The position numbers and the translations under genes are program-made. A stretch of 43,575 bases of DNA from an uncultured Lachnospiraceae bacterium (lineage in GTDB: Bacteria > Bacillota > Clostridia > Lachnospirales > Lachnospiraceae). Where the stretch lies: assembly GCA_947173495.1 (NCBI GenBank), contig CAMWFQ010000033.1:1-43575 (forward strand), read 5' to 3'. Within the stretch, counting starts at the first letter, position 1. Each line of letters opens with the position of its first letter. Below are positions 16,366 through 25,127 of this stretch, one piece after another. The notes beneath the pieces were generated by a model, which was not told the DNA's origin, ran no database searches, and saw only the letters and a list, made by a program, of their open reading frames with translations.

Positions 16366-18876
16366 ATGGCCTTGAACATGAAAAAATCGGCTCCGGCAGC
16401 CGTAAAGGCACCTGCAGCTTTTGATAAGGAATTATTTAAAAGAAGCGTGCTTTACAATGTAAAAACCTTATATAGAAAAACGCTGGAGGAAGCCAGCCAG
16501 CAGCAGATCTTTCAGGCAGTTGCCTATGCGATCAAAGATGCTGTAGTGGATAACTGGCTGGTTACCCATAAAGAGTACGATAAACAGGATCCCAAGATGG
16601 TATATTATTTATCTATGGAATTTCTGATGGGACGTGCGCTTGGAAATAATATCATCAATCTTCAGGCCTATAAGCCTGTGAAGGAAGCGCTTGACGAGCT
16701 GGGGCTGGATCTTAATGTGATCGAAGATCAGGAACCGGATGCAGCATTGGGGAACGGCGGTCTGGGACGTCTTGCCGCCTGCTTCCTGGACTCTTTAAGC
16801 ACGCTGGGGTATCCCGCATATGGCTGTGGTATCAGATACCGCTATGGAATGTTTAAGCAGGAAATCAGAGATGGGTATCAGATAGAGGTCCCGGATAACT
16901 GGCTTGTGGATGGAAACCCCTTTGAATTGAGAAGGCCGGAATATGCCAAGGAAGTTAAGTTTGGCGGTTATGTCAATGTGCGCATCGATGAGAATGGCAG
17001 AAGCCATTTTGTACAGGAGGGATATCAGAGCGTAAAGGCGATTCCTTATGATCTGCCGATTGTGGGTTATGGTAATGGTATAGTAAATACACTCCGCATC
17101 TGGGATGCAGAGGCAGTGGAATGCTTCCAGCTGGATTCTTTCGATAAGGGAGATTACCAGAAGGCAGTTGAGCAGGCAAACCTGGCTAAAAATATTGTAG
17201 AGGTTCTTTACCCCAACGACAATCATTACGCAGGCAAGGAGCTGCGTTTAAAACAGCAGTATTTCTTTATTTCCGCTTCCGTACAGGAAGCAATAGCAAG
17301 ATACATGAGAAAGCACGACGATGTGAGGAAGTTCTATGAGAAGGCGACTTTCCAGTTAAACGATACACATCCGACAGTAGCTATCGCAGAGCTGATGAGA
17401 ATCCTTATGGATGAGTATTTCCTGACATGGGATGAGGCCTGGAATGTTACCACCAGAACCTGTGCTTATACCAATCATACGATCATGGCGGAAGCGCTGG
17501 AAAAATGGCCGATTGAGCTGTTCTCAAGACTGCTTCCCAGGATCTATCAGATCATTGAGGAGATCAACCGCAGATTTATTATTAAGATACAGGAACTTTA
17601 TCCCGGCAATCACGAAAAGATCCGTAAGATGGCGATTATCTATGATGGCCAGGTTAAAATGGCGCATCTTGCCATTGCTGCCGGATATTCGGTTAACGGT
17701 GTTGCAAAGCTTCACACTGAAATCCTGAAACATCAGGAGCTGAAAGATTTCTATGAAATGATGCCTGAAAAATTCAACAACAAGACCAACGGTATCACTC
17801 AGAGACGTTTTCTGCTTCATGGAAACCCTCTTCTTGCAGACTGGGTGACGGCTCATGTGGGGAAAGAGTGGATTACAGATCTTCCGCAGATAGGAAGGCT
17901 GAAGATATATGCGGATGATGAGAAGGCGCAGCAGGAGTTTATGAACATCAAATATCAGAATAAAGTGCGCCTGGCGGAATATATCCGGGAGCATAACGGA
18001 ATAGAAGTAGATCCCCGTTCTATTTTTGATGTACAGGTTAAGAGACTGCATGAATATAAACGTCAGCTTCTCAATATCCTCCATGTGATGTATCTGTATA
18101 ACCAGCTGAAAGATCATCCGGAGATAGAGTTCTACCCCAGAACCTTTATTTTTGGCGCCAAGGCATCAGCCGGTTACTACAATGCCAAGATGATTATTAA
18201 GCTGATCAACTCTGTGGCAGAGGTAGTGAACAATGATCCCGCAATCAAGGGAAGGATTAAAGTTGTGTTTATTGAAAATTACAGAGTATCCAATGCAGAG
18301 CTTATATTTGCTGCGGCAGATGTTTCCGAGCAGATTTCCACCGCAAGTAAGGAAGCATCCGGTACCGGTAACATGAAATTTATGTTAAACGGAGCGCTCA
18401 CCATTGGAACTATGGATGGGGCCAATGTGGAGATCGTGGAGGAAGTAGGAGCAGAGCATGCGTTTATCTTTGGTCTTTCCTCTGATGAAGTAATTAATTA
18501 TGAAAATCATGGCGGTTATAATCCCATGGATATTTTCAATAATGATCCTGATGTAAGAAGAGTACTGATGCAGCTGATCAATGGGACCTTTGCACCCAAT
18601 GATCCTGACAGATTCAGAACCCTTTATAATTCACTTTTGAATACCTTAAGTACCTCCAAGGCTGATACCTACTTTATCCTGAAGGACTTCAGGGCTTATG
18701 CGGAAACGCAGAAGAAGGTGGAGGCTGCTTATCGTGATGAGAAGAACTGGGCGAGAAGTGCGATCTTAAATGTGGCATGCAGCGGTAAATTCTCATCTGA
18801 CAGAACTATTCAGGAATATGTGGATGAGATCTGGCATCTGGACAAAGTTGAATTACCTCCAAAAAACAGTAAATAA
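16366..18876 (+). CDS. glgP: Glycogen/maltodextrin phosphorylase (GT35)
   Basis: Releases glucose 1-phosphate from alpha-1,4-glucan ends using inorganic phosphate and pyridoxal phosphate. The 836-aa protein has the usual family length. The PLP segment EASGTGNMKFMLNGA contains Lys671, the cofactor lysine; other family stretches are LGNGGLGRLAACFLDSLSTL, the GIRYRYGMF segment and RLHEYKRQLLN. ATG 16366 has GGGAGGAGA upstream; an earlier in-frame ATG at 16321 would sit only about 8 nt into the transcript. It is followed by a PPK2 kinase gene 62 nt away. Whether glycogen or maltodextrin is preferred cannot be read from sequence. Confidence 0.95.
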   Translation: MALNMKKSAPAAVKAPAAFDKELFKRSVLYNVKTLYRKTLEEASQQQIFQAVAYAIKDAVVDNWLVTHKEYDKQDPKMVYYLSMEFLMGRALGNNIINLQAYKPVKEALDELGLDLNVIEDQEPDAALGNGGLGRLAACFLDSLSTLGYPAYGCGIRYRYGMFKQEIRDGYQIEVPDNWLVDGNPFELRRPEYAKEVKFGGYVNVRIDENGRSHFVQEGYQSVKAIPYDLPIVGYGNGIVNTLRIWDAEAVECFQLDSFDKGDYQKAVEQANLAKNIVEVLYPNDNHYAGKELRLKQQYFFISASVQEAIARYMRKHDDVRKFYEKATFQLNDTHPTVAIAELMRILMDEYFLTWDEAWNVTTRTCAYTNHTIMAEALEKWPIELFSRLLPRIYQIIEEINRRFIIKIQELYPGNHEKIRKMAIIYDGQVKMAHLAIAAGYSVNGVAKLHTEILKHQELKDFYEMMPEKFNNKTNGITQRRFLLHGNPLLADWVTAHVGKEWITDLPQIGRLKIYADDEKAQQEFMNIKYQNKVRLAEYIREHNGIEVDPRSIFDVQVKRLHEYKRQLLNILHVMYLYNQLKDHPEIEFYPRTFIFGAKASAGYYNAKMIIKLINSVAEVVNNDPAIKGRIKVVFIENYRVSNAELIFAAADVSEQISTASKEASGTGNMKFMLNGALTIGTMDGANVEIVEEVGAEHAFIFGLSSDEVINYENHGGYNPMDIFNNDPDVRRVLMQLINGTFAPNDPDRFRTLYNSLLNTLSTSKADTYFILKDFRAYAETQKKVEAAYRDEKNWARSAILNVACSGKFSSDRTIQEYVDEIWHLDKVELPPKNSK

Positions 18877-18890
18877 TAGTGTGTGATGAG

Positions 18891-18916
18891 TGTGCGGCAG
18901 AGGAATCTGCCGCACA
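18891..18916 (+). other. Intercistronic hairpin between glgP and the PPK2 gene
   Basis: TGTGCGGCAG (18891-18900) and CTGCCGCACA (18907-18916) form a perfect 10-bp stem with a 6-nt loop. No T-tract follows, so it more likely stabilises the glgP mRNA end or tunes downstream expression than stops transcription. Confidence 0.6.
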
Positions 18917-18938
18917 TGCCTTTGAGGAGGATTTTATT

Positions 18939-20405
18939 ATGTTGAAGAATATTGTTTTTGCCAGTAAACCGGAAAAGGAAGAATTAGATGAAAGGCTCAA
19001 AGCTGCAAAGAACAAGCTTTCAGAGCAGCAGATACAGATCACAGAGCACAAAATTCCGGTATTGGTGCTGGTAGAAGGCTGGGGAACAGCAGGAAAAGGA
19101 AGCGCTATAGGAAAGATCATTCAGAATATTGATCCCAGATTTTTCAAGGTGGCATCCATGGACCGGCCTACACAGGAGGAGCAGAGAAAGCCGTTTTTGT
19201 GCCGGTACTTTACCAGGCTGCCTGAAGCGGGGAAATTTATGCTTCTGGATTCAGGGTGGATGAATGAAGTGGCGGGAATGAGCCTCCGCGAAGAATTAAG
19301 CAGAAAGGCCTATGAGCAGCGTATTGCAAGTATCAGGAGATTTGAACGGCAGCTGACAGACAATGGATATCTTCTGATGAAATTTTTCTGCCATATCAGC
19401 AAAAAAGAACAGAAGAAACGGATTCGTATGCTGGAAAAAAATATCGATACCAGATGGCGCGTGGGGGAAGAAGACAGGTGGCAGAATAAGCATTATGAGA
19501 AATGCAGAGAAGTGTTTGGACAGTATATGGAAGATACCAATGCGCCTTCCGCACCCTGGTATATTATTGATTCCAAATCGAGAAAATGGGCGGAATTGCA
19601 GATTCTGGAACAGCTGACCCAGGGGATAGAAATTGCACTGCAGAACAGAAGTCTGGCTGTGCCTCTTTTACAGAATGTATTCCCGCTGAAGCAGATGCCC
19701 CGTCTGGCAGAAATCCCGTTGGATAAAGCGGTGGCGGAACAGGAATATAAAGAAGAATTGAACAGGCTTCAAAAACAGCTGGGAGAGCTTCATAATCGCC
19801 TTTACAGAAAGAAAGTACCGGTTGTGATTGCCTATGAGGGCTGGGACGCGGCAGGCAAGGGAGGTAATATCAAACGGATCACCGGAGCATTGGATGCAAG
19901 AGGATATGAGGTCCATCCCATTGCAAGTCCGGAACCCCATGAAAAGGCGCGGCATTATCTCTGGCGTTTCTGGACCAGGCTGCCCAAGGAGGGACATATT
20001 GCGATCTTTGACAGAAGCTGGTATGGGCGGGTGATGGTAGAGCGCCTGGAAGGCTTCTGCAGTGAAAATGACTGGAAGCGGGCCTATAATGAGATCAATG
20101 AGTTCGAGAAGGAACTTCATGACTGGGGAGCGGTGATCATTAAGTTCTGGGTACAGATCGATAAGGATACTCAGCTTGCACGTTTTACAGCCAGACAGAA
20201 TACACCGGGCAAACAGTGGAAGATTACGGACGAGGACTGGAGAAACCGGGAAAAATGGGATGAATATGAGATTGCAGTTAATGAAATGATTCAAAAGACC
20301 AGTACCACTTATGCCCCCTGGCATATTCTGGAATCAGTAGATAAGAGGTATGCCCGGCTGAAAGCGCTGAAGATCGTGATCGAAGAGCTGGAGAAGGTGC
20401 TGTGA
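18939..20405 (+). CDS. Polyphosphate kinase 2, tandem-domain (polyphosphate:AMP phosphotransferase type)
   Basis: Transfers phosphate between polyphosphate and a nucleotide; the 488-aa two-domain form corresponds to the class II enzymes that convert AMP to ADP. The N-terminal domain has a P-loop GWGTAGKGSA (about residue 47) but a lid/Walker B region with LLDSGW instead of FDRSW. The C-terminal domain has GWDAAGKGGN (about residue 302), TRLPKEGHIAIFDRSWYGR and LARF, all intact. So the second half is likely the catalytic one and the first structural. ATG 18939 is preceded by GAGGAGG; an upstream in-frame ATG at 18879 would run through the intercistronic hairpin. It is probably cotranscribed with glgP. 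Confidence 0.93.
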   Translation: MLKNIVFASKPEKEELDERLKAAKNKLSEQQIQITEHKIPVLVLVEGWGTAGKGSAIGKIIQNIDPRFFKVASMDRPTQEEQRKPFLCRYFTRLPEAGKFMLLDSGWMNEVAGMSLREELSRKAYEQRIASIRRFERQLTDNGYLLMKFFCHISKKEQKKRIRMLEKNIDTRWRVGEEDRWQNKHYEKCREVFGQYMEDTNAPSAPWYIIDSKSRKWAELQILEQLTQGIEIALQNRSLAVPLLQNVFPLKQMPRLAEIPLDKAVAEQEYKEELNRLQKQLGELHNRLYRKKVPVVIAYEGWDAAGKGGNIKRITGALDARGYEVHPIASPEPHEKARHYLWRFWTRLPKEGHIAIFDRSWYGRVMVERLEGFCSENDWKRAYNEINEFEKELHDWGAVIIKFWVQIDKDTQLARFTARQNTPGKQWKITDEDWRNREKWDEYEIAVNEMIQKTSTTYAPWHILESVDKRYARLKALKIVIEELEKVL

Positions 20406-20437
20406 CAGGTAAATGGGTCACGATAAAAGCATAATAT

Positions 20438-20480
20438 TTGCAAACAGAAGCTTTTTATTTTATAATCAATGAAATAAAAA
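20438..20480 (+). promoter_or_regulatory. Strong promoter before the aconitase-like gene
   Basis: TTGCAA (20438-20443) and TATAAT (20461-20466) have a 17-nt spacer. TTTTTATTT (20452-20460) and AAATAAAAA (20472-20480) form a perfect 9-bp inverted repeat with the -10 in the loop, which may bind a regulator or just reflect AT bias. Confidence 0.75.
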
Positions 20481-20502
20481 ACCCATGAAGGAGGAACCAT
20501 TC

Positions 20503-22791
20503 ATGATAAAAGTACTTGAAGGCGGCGCTTACCTGATAAACGGTATGGAGATTATTCCTGACGGGCCGGAAGCACTGGCGGCAGTGAAATCCCGGACCGG
20601 AAAGGAAGCTGATCAGGAGACAGCCAGACAGCAGACGATTGCATACGGCATTTTGAAAGACCATAATACATCGGGCAGCATGAAAAAGCTGAAAATTAAA
20701 TTTGATAAGCTCACTTCCCACGATATTACGTTTGTGGGAATCATCCAGACTGCCAGGGCATCGGGACTTGAGAAGTTCCCTGTGCCTTATGTGCTTACCA
20801 ATTGCCACAATTCTCTGTGTGCAGTTGGCGGGACGATCAATGAGGACGATCACATGTTTGGCCTTACCTGTGCCAAAAAATATGGCGGTGTCTATGTACC
20901 GCCCCACCAGGCGGTGATTCATCAGTATGCAAGGGAAATGCTGGCAGGGGGAGGAAAGATGATTCTGGGATCGGATTCCCATACCAGATACGGCGCTCTG
21001 GGCACCATGGCAATGGGAGAGGGAGGACCGGAGCTGGTGAAACAGCTGCTGGGGCAGACCTACGATATCAATATGCCAGGTGTGGTGGGAATCTATCTTA
21101 CCGGAGAGCCAATAAAGGGTGTGGGCCCTCAGGATGTGGCGCTTGCGATCATCGGAGAAGTATTCGCAGGAGGATATGTGAAGAACAAGGTGATGGAGTT
21201 TGTGGGACCCGGTGTATCCGGCCTGAGCGCAGATTTCAGGATCGGTATCGATGTCATGACTACGGAGACCACCTGTCTGTCCTCTATCTGGCGGACAGAT
21301 GATACCATCAGAGAGTTTTATGAGATTCATGGAAGAAAAGAAGAGTATAAAGAATTAAAACCCGGCGAAACAGCTTATTATGATGGAATGATTGTCGTTG
21401 ACCTTAGTTCTATCAAGCCGATGATCGCTATGCCCTTCCATCCCAGCAATACCTATACCATTGAGGAACTGAATGCGAATCTCATGGACATTTTGGATGA
21501 CGTGGAAAAGAAGGCGGCGGTTTCTCTGGACGGAGCGGTGGATTTCACTCTGAAAAACAAAGTGAGGGATGGGAAGCTTATAGTAGACCAGGGAATTATT
21601 GCGGGCTGCGCGGGAGGAGGCTTTGAAAATATCTGTGCAGCTGCGGAGATCATGAGAGGATCGTACATTGGTTCCGATGGCTTTACTTTGAGCGTATATC
21701 CGGCATCCATGCCTGTCTACATGGAGCTGATTAAAAACGGCTGTGCAGCCGCGTTACTGGAAACGGGAACTGTGTTGAAGACAGCCTTCTGCGGTCCCTG
21801 CTTCGGCGCGGGAGATACGCCCGCCAACAATGCCTTCAGTATCCGCCATTCCACGAGAAACTTTCCCAACAGAGAGGGCTCCAAGCTGCAGAATGGTCAG
21901 ATTTCATCAGTGGCGCTTATGGATGCGAGATCCATTGCGGCCACAGCAGCTAATAAGGGTGTTCTCACTCCGGCTACAGAATTTGAAGGGGAAATCCGCA
22001 GATATCAATATCATTTTGATGCTAATATTTATGCTAACAGAGTATTTGATTCCAAGGGGAAGGCTGACCCTTCGGCAGAAATTCAGTTTGGCCCCAACAT
22101 TAAGGACTGGCCTGCCATGACGGCTCTGCCTGAGCACCTTGTTCTGCGTGTGGTTTCTGAAATTCATGACCCGGTGACCACCACAGATGAACTGATTCCT
22201 TCCGGGGAGACTTCCTCATACCGCTCCAATCCGCTGGGACTGGCAGAATTTACCCTTTCGAGAAAGGATCCCGCCTATGTAGGGCTGGCCAAGGATATTC
22301 AGCTTGCGCAGAAAGCAGTGATGGAGGGGAAATGCCCTGTGGAGGCCAAACCGGAACTGAAGCCGGTAATGGATGTGATAAAGAGAACTTTTCCGGAAGT
22401 CTCCAAAGAAAATGTGGGGTTTGGTTCCACCATCTTTGCAGTGAAGCCTGGAGATGGTTCCGCCAGGGAGCAGGCAGCCTCCTGTCAGAAAGTACTGGGA
22501 GGCTGGGCCAATATTGCCAATGAATACGCTACCAAAAGGTACCGCTCCAATCTGATCAATTGGGGAATGCTTCCCTTTACGATTCAGGAGGGAGAGCTCC
22601 CGTTTAAGAACAAAGATTATCTTTTCTTCCCGGATATCAGAAAAGCAGTGGAAGAAAAAGCAGAAACCATCAGGGCCTTCCGGGCAGGTGAGGAAGGACT
22701 TTCAGAGTTTACGGTATGCCTTGGAGAGCTTACCGATGAGGAGAGACAGATTATCCTGAAAGGATGTCTGATCAATTACAATCGGGTATAA
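20503..22791 (+). CDS. Aconitase-superfamily hydratase (YbhJ-like)
   Basis: Putative iron-sulfur (de)hydratase of 762 aa, resembling E. coli YbhJ, whose substrate is unknown to me. Superfamily elements are the N-terminal [31 protein letters not shown], and the [4Fe-4S] ligand segment [17 protein letters not shown] with [14 protein letters not shown] following. The swivel domain holds [18 protein letters not shown]. The CxxC pair in CGPC is present, so the cluster can probably form; a third ligand is likely in [11 protein letters not shown] 20503 has AAGGAGG 8-10 nt upstream; an in-frame ATG at 20485 overlaps that site. No other citrate-cycle gene lies nearby. Its 3' end overlaps the convergent gene by 16 bp. 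Confidence 0.88.
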   Translation: MIKVLEGGAYLINGMEIIPDGPEALAAVKSRTGKEADQETARQQTIAYGILKDHNTSGSMKKLKIKFDKLTSHDITFVGIIQTARASGLEKFPVPYVLTNCHNSLCAVGGTINEDDHMFGLTCAKKYGGVYVPPHQAVIHQYAREMLAGGGKMILGSDSHTRYGALGTMAMGEGGPELVKQLLGQTYDINMPGVVGIYLTGEPIKGVGPQDVALAIIGEVFAGGYVKNKVMEFVGPGVSGLSADFRIGIDVMTTETTCLSSIWRTDDTIREFYEIHGRKEEYKELKPGETAYYDGMIVVDLSSIKPMIAMPFHPSNTYTIEELNANLMDILDDVEKKAAVSLDGAVDFTLKNKVRDGKLIVDQGIIAGCAGGGFENICAAAEIMRGSYIGSDGFTLSVYPASMPVYMELIKNGCAAALLETGTVLKTAFCGPCFGAGDTPANNAFSIRHSTRNFPNREGSKLQNGQISSVALMDARSIAATAANKGVLTPATEFEGEIRRYQYHFDANIYANRVFDSKGKADPSAEIQFGPNIKDWPAMTALPEHLVLRVVSEIHDPVTTTDELIPSGETSSYRSNPLGLAEFTLSRKDPAYVGLAKDIQLAQKAVMEGKCPVEAKPELKPVMDVIKRTFPEVSKENVGFGSTIFAVKPGDGSAREQAASCQKVLGGWANIANEYATKRYRSNLINWGMLPFTIQEGELPFKNKDYLFFPDIRKAVEEKAETIRAFRAGEEGLSEFTVCLGELTDEERQIILKGCLINYNRV

Positions 22792-23606
22792 GCGTACTGC
22801 CTGTTAAGGATATCCAGAACAGAAGAGAGAAAAACGCCTGCTGCAAGAAAAAAGATATTCAAAAGGCAGGAGCGGGAGGAGAGCGTGAAACTCTCAAAGG
22901 GCACAGTCATAAAAGTGGCAGCAATCACTATTCCGACGATAGCGTGGAAGGCAATGGAATAATGCTGTTCAAACAGAGAATTAACAGCTTTTGACAGACA
23001 GATGATGGTGATCAGAGAACCAATTGCAGAGGGGACGATCACCGCGTCTGTCAGATGCCCGATCCCGTCTACGAAGGGGGTATAAAGTCCCAAAGGCATC
23101 AGAAGAGTGGAAAAACTCATACCCGGCGCGATGATACTGAGCGCAAGGCAAAATCCGCAGAAGATATACCAGCAAAAGGTCGGCTGGATAGCGGCGGAAG
23201 CGGTATTCAGTTTGATGAGCAGAGCAAAAATAAAAAACATAGCGGAGAACATTGCAAGAAAGGAATTGGCACTGCGGCCCTGCAGACCGGCTTCTCTCCA
23301 CAGAGAAGGAAACATTCCAATGATCAGCCCGATGAAAAGGCAGACAGAAGGAGCCGGGTATTTTTCCAGGAAATATGCCAGCAGATTGGCGACTCCCATA
23401 AATCCGATTACGGATCCTGCAAAGTAGGGAAGAAGCAGAGGTACATGTGTCTTAAAATTGCGGAAGGGATTGGAGAGAAATTCCATAAGCGGACGATACA
23501 TCCCAAATACAACACTCAGAACGCCGCCGCTGATTCCCGGCAGAACAGCGCCCAGTCCGACCAGGGCGCCCTGCAGCACCTTTAAAAGAATTCTAAATAT
23601 TCTCAT
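22776..23606 (-). CDS. DUF368 family membrane protein (candidate polyprenyl-phosphate translocase)
   Basis: Polytopic membrane protein of 276 aa with about eight helices. The N-terminal half has the family signature [19 protein letters not shown] and the second half an inverted counterpart [21 protein letters not shown]368 members (PopT) have been implicated in returning undecaprenyl phosphate across the membrane for wall synthesis; assignment to this protein is by family only. GAGGAG lies just before ATG 23606 and a strong promoter is immediately upstream, giving a very short leader. Its stop codon lies inside the last codons of the convergent hydratase gene. Confidence 0.9.
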   Translation of the reverse strand: MRIFRILLKVLQGALVGLGAVLPGISGGVLSVVFGMYRPLMEFLSNPFRNFKTHVPLLLPYFAGSVIGFMGVANLLAYFLEKYPAPSVCLFIGLIIGMFPSLWREAGLQGRSANSFLAMFSAMFFIFALLIKLNTASAAIQPTFCWYIFCGFCLALSIIAPGMSFSTLLMPLGLYTPFVDGIGHLTDAVIVPSAIGSLITIICLSKAVNSLFEQHYSIAFHAIVGIVIAATFMTVPFESFTLSSRSCLLNIFFLAAGVFLSSVLDILNRQYAYTRL

Positions 23607-23623
23607 GACTCCTCACTGGAAGT

Positions 23624-23653
23624 ATCATATTAGTATAGCATAACCTATGTCAA
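23624..23653 (-). promoter_or_regulatory. Promoter of the DUF368 gene
   Basis: On the minus strand TTGACA (23653-23648) is followed after 18 nt by TATGAT (23629-23624). The start point would be near 23617, about 10 nt before the start codon. It is divergent from the sigma-28-type promoter at 23702. Confidence 0.72.
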
Positions 23654-23701
23654 AAACAGGTTGTTTCATTACATTTCCAATGGTAAAAATTTCTCTTTAT
23701 C

Positions 23702-23728
23702 TAAATTTATCCTTTGAGAAACCGATAA
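23702..23728 (+). promoter_or_regulatory. Sigma-28 (SigD/FliA) type promoter
   Basis: TAAATTTA (23702-23709) and ACCGATAA (23721-23728) with an 11-nt gap match the flagellar sigma consensus TAAAGTTT-N11-GCCGATAA at most positions, including TAAA and CCGATAA. The predicted start is near 23735, leaving a 155-nt leader to ATG 23891. The leader 23735-23880 contains no ORF with a ribosome site and no riboswitch I recognise. Confidence 0.75.
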
Positions 23729-23890
23729 ATATTATGCAGGTATTTGTGGCCAGAGTACCCGCAGAGAATATTGTTTTAGTCGCCATGGATGGTATACTTC
23801 AGGGAAACGGACAGCCCTTTTGTGTATCATTTTGTTTTTCAGACCACGGATGGGAGAAAAACAAGGAACCTGGAATAAAAGGAGGATAAA

Positions 23891-25087
23891 ATGCGAATTG
23901 ATTCCAGCGTAATAGGAATGGAATCCACCAGACGCTACACTTCTGTTGCAGGAAGGATAAGCAGAATGGTCGTTATAAGCGGGCGTCAGAATCTGGGAAG
24001 CGGGACAGGTACTTTATTTGGGGATCTGGACGGGGCGGACGGAAAGAACGGGGGAGCACAGACAAAGGGAAAGGATTCCCCGCAGGACGCGCTGAATGCT
24101 ACCTACGAAGAGATGAAGGCCAGAACGCAAAACACAGCTTCAGGAAACATACGCCGTACAGATGTGGCCAGGGCACGGGAACAACTGCTTGAAATCCGTC
24201 AGCAGTGCCTGAATTACCTGATGCAGATCTTTTTCCCGGAAAGAAGACGTACCCCTTGGGAAGGGGAAGATATCACCGGAGAAAGACAGGAGCGGAGCGG
24301 GACATCATCTGATTCAGAGGGGCAGGCCGGAATTTTGGGGTTAAATTTAAAAACCTTTGCCTTCAGCACGCAGTATTATCGGGAGGAAAGAGAAACCACC
24401 GGCTATACGACTCAGGGAACTGTGAAATGTGCAGATGGAAGGGAAATTAACTTTAACCTTAATGTGGAAATGAGCCGCAGCTTTCAGGAATATTATGAGG
24501 AAAATGTGAGCATAAGGCAGGTTTCCATGTGCGATCCGCTGGTGATTAACCTGAGCGGAAATATAGCAGATCTGTCCGATCAGACTTTCCTGTTTGACAT
24601 AGACGGTGATGGGGAGGAAGACGAAATCAATCGTCTGGCAGCAGGCAGCGGTTTCCTTGCATTGGATAAAAACGGTGATGGGTCTATTAATGACGGGTCA
24701 GAGCTTTTTGGAACCAGATCAGGTAATGGATTTGCAGACCTTGCGGCGTATGACACGGATCATAACGGTTTTATTGATGAAGGAGATGAAATCTGGGATA
24801 AGCTGAAGATTTGGGTTATGGATGAAAACGGAAACCAGCAGCTATATTCCCTTGCAGAGAAAGGAGTGGGTGCTATCTGCCTTCAAAACGCATCCACCGA
24901 TTTTGCGCTCACAGATGAAAAAAATGAAGTTAAGGGAATGGTACGCAACACGGGATTTTTCCTGTATGAAAATGGAAATACAGGTACTGTTCAGCATGTG
25001 GATCTGGCTCTTCATGGAGAGAGAACACAGGCAAAGGTGAGGCAGAATCAGGATAAGTATACACAGTGGATGTATCGTATGGCATAA
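23891..25087 (+). CDS. Uncharacterised protein with EF-hand-like calcium loops
   Basis: Protein of 398 aa with no signal peptide or membrane helix. The N-terminus (IDSSVIGMESTRRY) resembles a group of clostridial proteins I have seen without assigned function. The C-terminal half has three Asp-rich loops of the DxDxDG type: FDIDGDGEEDE (about 235-245), ALDKNGDGSINDGSELFG (about 256-273) and YDTDHNGFIDEGDE (about 286-299), ordered as in dockerin- or VCBS-like calcium binders. The middle (about 150-225) is beta-rich. AAAGGAGG precedes ATG 23891. The sigma-28-type promoter links it to motility or late flagellar expression; this is inference from the promoter only. Confidence 0.82.
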   Translation: MRIDSSVIGMESTRRYTSVAGRISRMVVISGRQNLGSGTGTLFGDLDGADGKNGGAQTKGKDSPQDALNATYEEMKARTQNTASGNIRRTDVARAREQLLEIRQQCLNYLMQIFFPERRRTPWEGEDITGERQERSGTSSDSEGQAGILGLNLKTFAFSTQYYREERETTGYTTQGTVKCADGREINFNLNVEMSRSFQEYYEENVSIRQVSMCDPLVINLSGNIADLSDQTFLFDIDGDGEEDEINRLAAGSGFLALDKNGDGSINDGSELFGTRSGNGFADLAAYDTDHNGFIDEGDEIWDKLKIWVMDENGNQQLYSLAEKGVGAICLQNASTDFALTDEKNEVKGMVRNTGFFLYENGNTGTVQHVDLALHGERTQAKVRQNQDKYTQWMYRMA

Positions 25088-25123
25088 AAGAAGGATCTCT
25101 CTGCATAAAATAGCAGAGAGGTG
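25083..25123 (+). promoter_or_regulatory. Candidate sigma-E promoter overlapping an RBS-masking hairpin before spoIID
   Basis: CTCTCTGC (25097-25104) pairs with GCAGAGAG (25113-25120), and the 3' arm overlaps the spoIID ribosome site GAGAGGTG (25116-25123). CATAAAA (25083-25089) and CATAAAAT (25104-25111), 14 nt apart, resemble the sigma-E elements (ATATT-like and CATACAAT-like). A transcript from this promoter would lack the 5' arm and so expose the site, while read-through mRNA would mask it. Confidence 0.4.
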
Positions 25124-25127
25124 TCTT

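Noticed and set aside
23735-23880. Cyclic-di-GMP riboswitch in the leader of the sigma-28-driven gene
   Set aside because: The conserved GEMM core and paired stems could not be found.
23647-23889. 80-codon open frame before the calcium-loop protein
   Set aside because: It has no ribosome site, spans the sigma-28-type promoter and leader, and resembles no protein I know.
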